DNA from: a filamentous cyanobacterium CCP3
Lineage (GTDB): Bacteria; Cyanobacteriota; Cyanobacteriia; Phormidesmidales; Phormidesmidaceae
Length of the DNA stretch: 64,000 nt
Assembly: GCA_003022385.1 (NCBI GenBank)
Contig: PYGV01000003.1
Location: 1 to 64,000 of the forward strand
Direction of reading: 5' to 3'
Part shown: piece by piece, positions 58,134-64,000 of the stretch
Layout of the letters: each line of letters opens with the position of its first letter
Position numbering within the stretch: position 1 is the first letter of the stretch
Notes under the pieces: model-generated
What the model was told of the DNA's origin: nothing
The model's input: only the letters and a program-made list of their open reading frames with translations
The model's database searches: none
Made by a program: the position numbers and the translations under genes

Positions 58134-61100
58134 TGAATACTGCTGCTGACTCAACCAAGAGCCTATCGCCAACCAAGCGTGCCCTGCTCGCCCTGAAAGA
58201 GATGCAGGCCAAGCTGGAGGCGACTGAGCGGGCCAAGCGAGAGCCAATCGCCATCATTGGCATGGGTTGTCGCCTACCGGGTGGCGCTGCTAGCCCTGAT
58301 GCCTATTGGGACTTGCTGATTAACCAGCGAGATGCCATTACTGAAGTGCCTGGCGATCGCTGGGATGTCGATGCTTATTACGACCCAGACCCTGAAACTC
58401 CGGGTAAAATCTACACCCGCTACGGCAGTTTCGTTGACGACGTAGACCGCTTCGATCCAGCTTTCTTCAGCATCTCCCCACGCGAAGCCCTGACCATGGA
58501 CCCTCAGCAGCGGCTGCTGTTGGAGGTGACCTGGGAGGCACTGGAACAGGCCAATCAGGTGCCTGATCGGCTGTTCAACAGCCCAACCGGGGTATTTGTT
58601 GGCATCTGCACCAATGACTACACCAAGGTGGCACTGGGGCCGAGCGCCCAGAGTGGAGAAACCATAGACGCCTACTTCGCTACAGGAAATTCCCACAGCG
58701 TTGCCTCAGGTCGGTTGTCCTACATTTTTGGTTTTACGGGTCCTAGTCTGGCCGTCGATACGGCTTGTTCGTCTTCCCTTGTCTCTGTGCATCTGGCCTG
58801 CCAGAGTCTGCGGTTAGGCGAGTGCACCCTGGCACTGGCCGCTGGGGTCAACCTGCTGCTCTCGCCCCAGACCACCATGACCTTCTCAAAAGCCAAAATG
58901 ATGGCCCCCGACGGTCGCTGTAAGACCTTCGACGCTGCCGCCAATGGCTATGTGCGAGGCGAAGGCTGCGGCGTCGTGGTGCTCAAGCGCCTGTCTGAAG
59001 CTCTAGCCGATGGCGACAACATTTTAGCGGTCATTCGCGGTTCGGCGGTGAATCAGGATGGCCCTAGCGGTGGCTTAACGGTGCCCAACGGTCCCTCTCA
59101 GGAAAAAGTGCTGCGTCAGGCTCTTCAAAATGGCTCGGTTAACCCTGCTGAAGTGGCCTACATCGAAGCTCATGGCACGGGCACTTCGCTGGGTGATCCC
59201 ATCGAAGTAGAGGCGCTGGGAACGGTATTTGGCCCCCACCGTCCGGTCGAGCAACCTCTGCGCATTGGCTCAGTCAAAACAAACATCGGCCATCTAGAGG
59301 CGGCGGCAGGAATTGCCGGGTTAATCAAGGTGGTGCTGTCGTTAAACCATGAGTTAATTCCCCCGCATCTACATTTCCGCGAGCCCAACCCCTACATCAA
59401 CTGGTCTCAGTGGCCCATTGAGGTCACTGCGGCAGCCACGCCCTGGCCCCGGGGTGAAAAGCCTAGACTGGCTGGGGTCAGCTCCTTTGGCTTTAGCGGC
59501 ACGAATGCCCATATCCTGCTTGAAGAAGCCCCCGCCGCCCCTGTCGTGCCAGAGGTGACCAGCGATCGCCCCCAGCACCTGCTCACCCTGTCGGCCAAGT
59601 CAGCTCCCGCCCTGGAGCAGCTAGCCCAGCGCTATCAGACCTTTCTGCGACAAGCCGAAAACGCGCAGCGGTTTGCCGCCATTTGCTACACCGCAAACAC
59701 GCAGCGATCGGTATTTGAGCACCGTCTGAGTCTAGTGGCCGCAACCGCGCCAGAGGCAGCGGACCAGCTCTTAGCGTTCTCGACAAACGCTGACGATTCC
59801 AGGGTGATTTCAGGCCGCACAACTGGCACGCTCACTCCCGGCACCGCTTTTTTATTCACCGGGCAGGGCTCGCAGTACTCAGGCATGGGGCACCAGCTTT
59901 ACCAGAGCCAGCCCGTCTTTCGGCAGGCCCTAGAGGCGTGTGATGCCAAGCTGCAACCCTTACTGGGAATCTCCCTGATCGATCTGCTGTTCGATGCCGC
60001 CCAGGCAGAAACGCTGAACCAGACCGCCTTTACTCAACCGGCTCTGTTTGCCCTAGAGTATGCCCTGGCCCAGCTCTGGTTGTCGTGGGGAGTGCGCCCC
60101 GCAGTGGTGATGGGTCACAGCGTCGGCGAATATGTCGCGGCCTGCATCGCCGGCGTATTCAGCCTTGACGACGGCCTGAAGCTGATTGCCGAACGAGGCC
60201 GTCTGATGCAGGCCCTGCCGACCGGTGGCGGCATGGTGTCGATTTTGGCCTCCCAAGCGACCGTACAGGAGTATCTAGCGCCCTACGCTGATCGGGTAGC
60301 CTTCGCCGCCATTAACGGTCCCGCCAGTGTTGTCATCTCAGGACCGAACTCAGCCCTCGAAACAGTCGTGAGCAAGCTTGAGCAGGCCAGCATAAAAGCT
60401 AAACCTCTGGTGGTGTCTCACGCTTTTCACTCACCGCTGATGGAGCCGATGCTGGCTGAATTTGAGCGGGTCGCCCGCCAGGTGCAGTATCAGTCACCTA
60501 GCCTCAAACTAATCTCTAATCTCACCGGCAGATTGGCTGGTGAGGAGATTGCAACAGCCGAGTACTGGTGTCGCCACATCCGGCAGCCAGTGCTGTTTGC
60601 GGCGGGCCTGCAAACCCTGCATCAGCTTGGCTTCAAAACATTCCTTGAGCTGGGGCCAAAGCCGGTTCTGCTGGGCATGGGGCGGCAGTGTTTGCCCCTA
60701 GCGGCAGACCAGCGGTGGCTGCCCAGCCTCAGACCGCCCCTTGCAGATTGGTCAGTTCTGCTAGAGAGTCTGGGCCAGCTCTATGTCCAGGGCACCAGCA
60801 TTGACTGGGCCAGCTTTGAGCAGGGCTACGCCCGTCAGCGATTGTCTTTACCCACCTATGCCTTTCAGCGCCAGCGCTACTGGGTTGAAGCCGAGGCTCA
60901 ACTGTCGCCGGTTAGCCCGGTTGTCAGCCGCCCAGTCGCCTCCGACGCCCATCCGCTGTTGGGTAACCGCCTGCGATCGGCGCTCAAGGTGCTGCAATTC
61001 GAGTCGATTCTACGGGCTGATTCACCTGACTTTCTGACCGATCACCAGGTGGCAGGCACCGTGGTTCTGCCCGCGACTGCCTACTGCGAAATCGCCCTGG

Positions 61101-64000
61101 CCGCAGGGACGGCGGTCAACTCAGCAGGCCGGACTAGCCTCGAATCGATAGCTATTCACCAGCCTCTGGTGCTGACTCGTGAGCTGAGCACGGTTGTGCA
61201 CTGCGTCCTGACGTCGGTGGCCGAAACGACTTACCGCTTTGAAATCTTCAGCCTACCAACGTCAGGGGCGGAGGCATCTATCGCCACAGAAGAGGTCTGG
61301 ACGCTCCACGCTGAGGGTATGCTGCTGACGGCGGCGGAGCCGGGCGAGACTGTTACCACCTCAGTGCCCACCCTCCCGTCCACATCAATAGACGGAACGC
61401 TGCTGTATCAGCAGTTTCATCGACAGGGCCTAAACTATGGACCAGCCTTCCAGGGGGTTCAGCAAGTCTGGCGCACCGAGACTGAGATTGTCGGCAAAAT
61501 TCAGCTGCCGGAGCACCTTGTCACCGACGCCGACCGATATAGACTGCACCCGGCGCTGCTGGATGCCTGTTTTCAAATTTTAGGTGTCACTGCTGACGAG
61601 TCGGAAACGCGATCGCTCTACTTGCCGGTCGCCGTTGGCAAGCTACAGATCCATCAGCCGGTAATCCCCAACCTCTGGTGTCGCGCTGAGAACCTGCGCT
61701 CGGAGTCGAATCAACAGGTGTTGCGAACGGATCTGGTGCTGTTTGACAATAGCGGCACGGTACTGGCCCAGGTTACTGACCTGACCCTGCGCCGAGTCAA
61801 TCGTCAGGCGCTGATGCGCAGCCTGCAGCCCCAGCTAGACGACTGGCTCTACCGCCTCGACTGGCGATCGCTGGAAGCGGCGATCCCTACCCAACAGCTA
61901 GGTCCTGAAGACAGCTGGCTCATCTTTGCCGACGAAAGCGACACGGCTGAGGCGTTAGTCAAGCAGCTAGAGGCCGCTGGAGCCAACTGTTTACAGGTCT
62001 TACAGGGGATAACCTATCGCCAGATTGACCCCCACAAGCTTGAGGTAAATCCAGCGAACCCTGAAGATTTTCAACGACTCATTTCTGAGGGGCTGGCGTC
62101 AGGACTTGCTTACAAAGGCATCGTGTACCTCTGGAGCGCGACAGCAACGCCAGATTTAACGGAAGAGCAGGTCGTGCGATCGCAGCCTGCGATCTGCGGC
62201 GGTGCTCTACATTTGGTGCAGGCTCTCGCGCAGGCGAGCCCCACAGTGGCTCCCCAGCTCTGGCTCATCAGTCGAGGTACTCAGACCGTCGCTGGGGTTG
62301 CTCCTACCCAACCTCAAGCCGGTAGCCTTTGGGGATTAGGGCGCGTGTTGATGCTGGAGCATCCCGATCTTCGCTGTCGCTGTTTAGATCTAGACCCTGA
62401 GCCGGGAGCGACGGATAGTCAGCACATTCTGGCCGAGATCATAGCTAACGGCCCCGAAACCCAGCTGGCCTACCGCCAGAATCAACGCTATGGGGCGCGA
62501 CTGGTACGCTATCAGGCTCCGGCCCTAGATTCAGCGACCGGTCTGACGATTCCCCAGTCTCCTTACCAGGTCAGAATCAGCGAGTACGGCGTGCTCGAAA
62601 ACCTGCGGCTCGTGCCCACTGAGCGGCGATTGCCGGGTCCTGATGAGGTCGAAATAGAAGTGCGGGCAGTGGGCTTAAACTTCCGCGATGTGCTCAACGC
62701 CCTCGGCATGATGAAATCCATCACGGAGGCGATGGGCGTAACCGACACAGCAGAGGTGCCCTTTGGGGGTGAATGCGCCGGTGTGATAACGGCTGTGGGG
62801 GTAAATGTTCAGCATTTAGCGGTCGGTGATGAAGTTATCGCGGCCCAGGCCCTTGGCAGTTTAAGTAGCCATGTGGTTGTCTCTGGTGCTTTTGTGATCC
62901 CCAAACCCGCCGCTTTGAGCTACGAGGCGGCAGCAACCATCCCTACGGCCTTTTTGACGGCTTACCACGCCCTACATCATCAGGCGCAGCTCAAGTCTGG
63001 CGAACGGATTTTAATTCATGCGGCGGCTGGCGGAGTCGGACAGGCGGCTGTCCAGGTTGCTCAGTGGCTTGGGGCCGAGGTGTGGGGCACTGCCAGCGAG
63101 CCGAAGTGGCCTGTTCTCAAGGATATGGGCGTTACCCAAGTCTTTAATTCCCGCACGCTGGAGTTTGCCGAGCAAATTACTGCGCTCACATCTGACAACG
63201 GGGTCAACGTGGTGCTCAACAGCCTCAACGGTGACTTCATCCCTAAAACGCTATCAGTTCTCGGCGCACAAGGACGGTTTGTCGAAATTGGCAAGCTGGG
63301 CATCTGGAGTGCTGAGCAGATGGCCGAGGTGCGCCCTGACGTGGCCTACCTGCCCTTTGACCTGCTGGACATCTCCTTGAAAACGCCGGAGCACATCGGT
63401 CGCTGGCTTCAAGATCTGATGCCGCTGTTTGAGCAGGGCGCGCTGAACCCCCTGCCCCACCGAATTTTTCCCATTGAGCAAATGGTCGAGGCCTTTCGAT
63501 TTATGGCCCAAGCCAAGCACATTGGTAAGGTGGTGATCTCGCTACCGACCGAAAGTCACGGTCTTTCCCAGGGAGCTACCCCTGCAGAGTCCAGGGCCAT
63601 TCACAGTCAGGGGACTTACCTAGTTACAGGCGGCCTAGGAGCCCTCGGCCAGCAGGTTGCCCGCTGGCTGGCACAGCAGGGGGCTCAGCACATTGTTTTG
63701 ACCGGGCGTCGCGTGCCCAGTGAGGTTCCAGTTCTGGTGGAGCTGGCGCAGCAGGGGGTCACGGTGCAGGCCCTTGCCGCCGATGTGAGCCAGCAGGCGG
63801 CGATCGCTGACCTAGTGAAGCAGATCCAGACCACGCTGCCGCCGCTCAAGGGTGTGTTCCATGTAGCCGGGGTGCTCGACGATGGCATGATTGCTGGGCA
63901 AACCTGGGAGCAGTTTGAGCGGGTAATGGCGCCTAAAGTGGCCGGTGCCTGGTGGCTGCATGAGCAGACTAAAGGCGAGAATCTGGACTACTTCGTCTGT
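58133..64000 (+). CDS. Type I PKS, fully reducing module 6 (3' partial)
   Basis: 1,956 codons lie in the window and the frame is open at the end. Start ATG 58133 opens MNTAADSTKSLSPTKRALL, a docking coil, then KREPIAIIGMG begins the KS. KS about 58.25-59.52 kb ([22 protein letters not shown]), AT 59.85-60.72 (GHSVGE, HAFH: malonyl), DH 60.95-61.83 with the canonical HQVAGTVVLP, ER 62.57-63.55 (VPFGGECAGVITAVG, GGVGQAAVQVAQ), and KR from 63.61 ([16 protein letters not shown]), cut at DYFVC just before the catalytic SSY region. An ACP and perhaps further modules or release domain should follow. It adds one saturated C2 unit if the missing part is intact. Confidence 0.95.
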   Translation, partial: MNTAADSTKSLSPTKRALLALKEMQAKLEATERAKREPIAIIGMGCRLPGGAASPDAYWDLLINQRDAITEVPGDRWDVDAYYDPDPETPGKIYTRYGSFVDDVDRFDPAFFSISPREALTMDPQQRLLLEVTWEALEQANQVPDRLFNSPTGVFVGICTNDYTKVALGPSAQSGETIDAYFATGNSHSVASGRLSYIFGFTGPSLAVDTACSSSLVSVHLACQSLRLGECTLALAAGVNLLLSPQTTMTFSKAKMMAPDGRCKTFDAAANGYVRGEGCGVVVLKRLSEALADGDNILAVIRGSAVNQDGPSGGLTVPNGPSQEKVLRQALQNGSVNPAEVAYIEAHGTGTSLGDPIEVEALGTVFGPHRPVEQPLRIGSVKTNIGHLEAAAGIAGLIKVVLSLNHELIPPHLHFREPNPYINWSQWPIEVTAAATPWPRGEKPRLAGVSSFGFSGTNAHILLEEAPAAPVVPEVTSDRPQHLLTLSAKSAPALEQLAQRYQTFLRQAENAQRFAAICYTANTQRSVFEHRLSLVAATAPEAADQLLAFSTNADDSRVISGRTTGTLTPGTAFLFTGQGSQYSGMGHQLYQSQPVFRQALEACDAKLQPLLGISLIDLLFDAAQAETLNQTAFTQPALFALEYALAQLWLSWGVRPAVVMGHSVGEYVAACIAGVFSLDDGLKLIAERGRLMQALPTGGGMVSILASQATVQEYLAPYADRVAFAAINGPASVVISGPNSALETVVSKLEQASIKAKPLVVSHAFHSPLMEPMLAEFERVARQVQYQSPSLKLISNLTGRLAGEEIATAEYWCRHIRQPVLFAAGLQTLHQLGFKTFLELGPKPVLLGMGRQCLPLAADQRWLPSLRPPLADWSVLLESLGQLYVQGTSIDWASFEQGYARQRLSLPTYAFQRQRYWVEAEAQLSPVSPVVSRPVASDAHPLLGNRLRSALKVLQFESILRADSPDFLTDHQVAGTVVLPATAYCEIALAAGTAVNSAGRTSLESIAIHQPLVLTRELSTVVHCVLTSVAETTYRFEIFSLPTSGAEASIATEEVWTLHAEGMLLTAAEPGETVTTSVPTLPSTSIDGTLLYQQFHRQGLNYGPAFQGVQQVWRTETEIVGKIQLPEHLVTDADRYRLHPALLDACFQILGVTADESETRSLYLPVAVGKLQIHQPVIPNLWCRAENLRSESNQQVLRTDLVLFDNSGTVLAQVTDLTLRRVNRQALMRSLQPQLDDWLYRLDWRSLEAAIPTQQLGPEDSWLIFADESDTAEALVKQLEAAGANCLQVLQGITYRQIDPHKLEVNPANPEDFQRLISEGLASGLAYKGIVYLWSATATPDLTEEQVVRSQPAICGGALHLVQALAQASPTVAPQLWLISRGTQTVAGVAPTQPQAGSLWGLGRVLMLEHPDLRCRCLDLDPEPGATDSQHILAEIIANGPETQLAYRQNQRYGARLVRYQAPALDSATGLTIPQSPYQVRISEYGVLENLRLVPTERRLPGPDEVEIEVRAVGLNFRDVLNALGMMKSITEAMGVTDTAEVPFGGECAGVITAVGVNVQHLAVGDEVIAAQALGSLSSHVVVSGAFVIPKPAALSYEAAATIPTAFLTAYHALHHQAQLKSGERILIHAAAGGVGQAAVQVAQWLGAEVWGTASEPKWPVLKDMGVTQVFNSRTLEFAEQITALTSDNGVNVVLNSLNGDFIPKTLSVLGAQGRFVEIGKLGIWSAEQMAEVRPDVAYLPFDLLDISLKTPEHIGRWLQDLMPLFEQGALNPLPHRIFPIEQMVEAFRFMAQAKHIGKVVISLPTESHGLSQGATPAESRAIHSQGTYLVTGGLGALGQQVARWLAQQGAQHIVLTGRRVPSEVPVLVELAQQGVTVQALAADVSQQAAIADLVKQIQTTLPPLKGVFHVAGVLDDGMIAGQTWEQFERVMAPKVAGAWWLHEQTKGENLDYFVC

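Noticed and set aside
1-64000. CRISPR arrays, rRNA and tRNA genes
   Set aside because: No regularly spaced short repeats and no rRNA or tRNA-like stretch were noticed; a covariance-model scan was not possible.

Overview
The window looks like chromosomal DNA of a cyanobacterium. The GCGATCGC octamer (HIP1) recurs throughout. The genes include a PTPA-type sorting-signal protein, DevB/DevC-type exporter genes, a HetI-like phosphopantetheinyl transferase and a FAAL-ACP-CylC-like starter cassette. The style of the PKS modules and docking segments fits a filamentous, Leptolyngbya/Nodosilinea-like organism, but the genus cannot be fixed from this sequence alone.

Left part (1-11.2 kb), envelope and exopolysaccharide. 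It opens with the end of a ClC chloride channel carrying CBS and UspA-like domains, then a PTPA-CTERM protein. A minus-strand pair follows: a Wza-like outer-membrane export protein and a Wzc/GumC-like chain-length protein whose P-loop lysine is lost. Next come a small zinc-ribbon protein, GDP-mannose 4,6-dehydratase, a truncated GT-C-like membrane protein and a lipid-carrier sugar transferase. A decayed IS1-type element (about 11.25-11.84 kb) separates this block from the next.

Middle part (12.4-27.3 kb), accessory genes of a lipid/polyketide pathway, visibly more AT-rich than its flanks. On the plus strand a DevC-like permease overlaps a Sfp/HetI-type phosphopantetheinyl transferase. On the minus strand lie, in transcription order, an acyl desaturase, a type II thioesterase, a PAPS-type sulfotransferase, a DevB-like adaptor and a second DevC-like permease. 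No DevA ATPase is in the window. A 1.67-kb ORF-poor divergent region precedes a plus-strand fatty acyl-AMP ligase, a stand-alone ACP and a dimetal (AurF/CylC-type) oxygenase or halogenase.

Right part (27.4-64 kb), type I PKS line. Four consecutive genes hold six modules, the last cut by the window end. Modules 1, 2, 4, 5 and 6 carry KS-AT-DH-ER-KR and, except for the truncated sixth, an ACP. Module 3 is KS-AT-KR-ACP. All AT domains look malonyl-type. Read colinearly, a fatty acid is adenylated, loaded on the ACP, possibly halogenated or oxygenated, then extended by at least six C2 units, leaving one hydroxyl from module 3. A sulfotransferase, a desaturase and a DevBC-type exporter suggest an exported, possibly sulfated and halogenated, long-chain lipid.

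The most striking feature is an apparently perfect in-frame tandem duplication of 6,189 bp (2,063 codons) inside the first PKS gene. Its ends lie in a 36-bp post-AT motif, so the assembly line has gained one whole module very recently.
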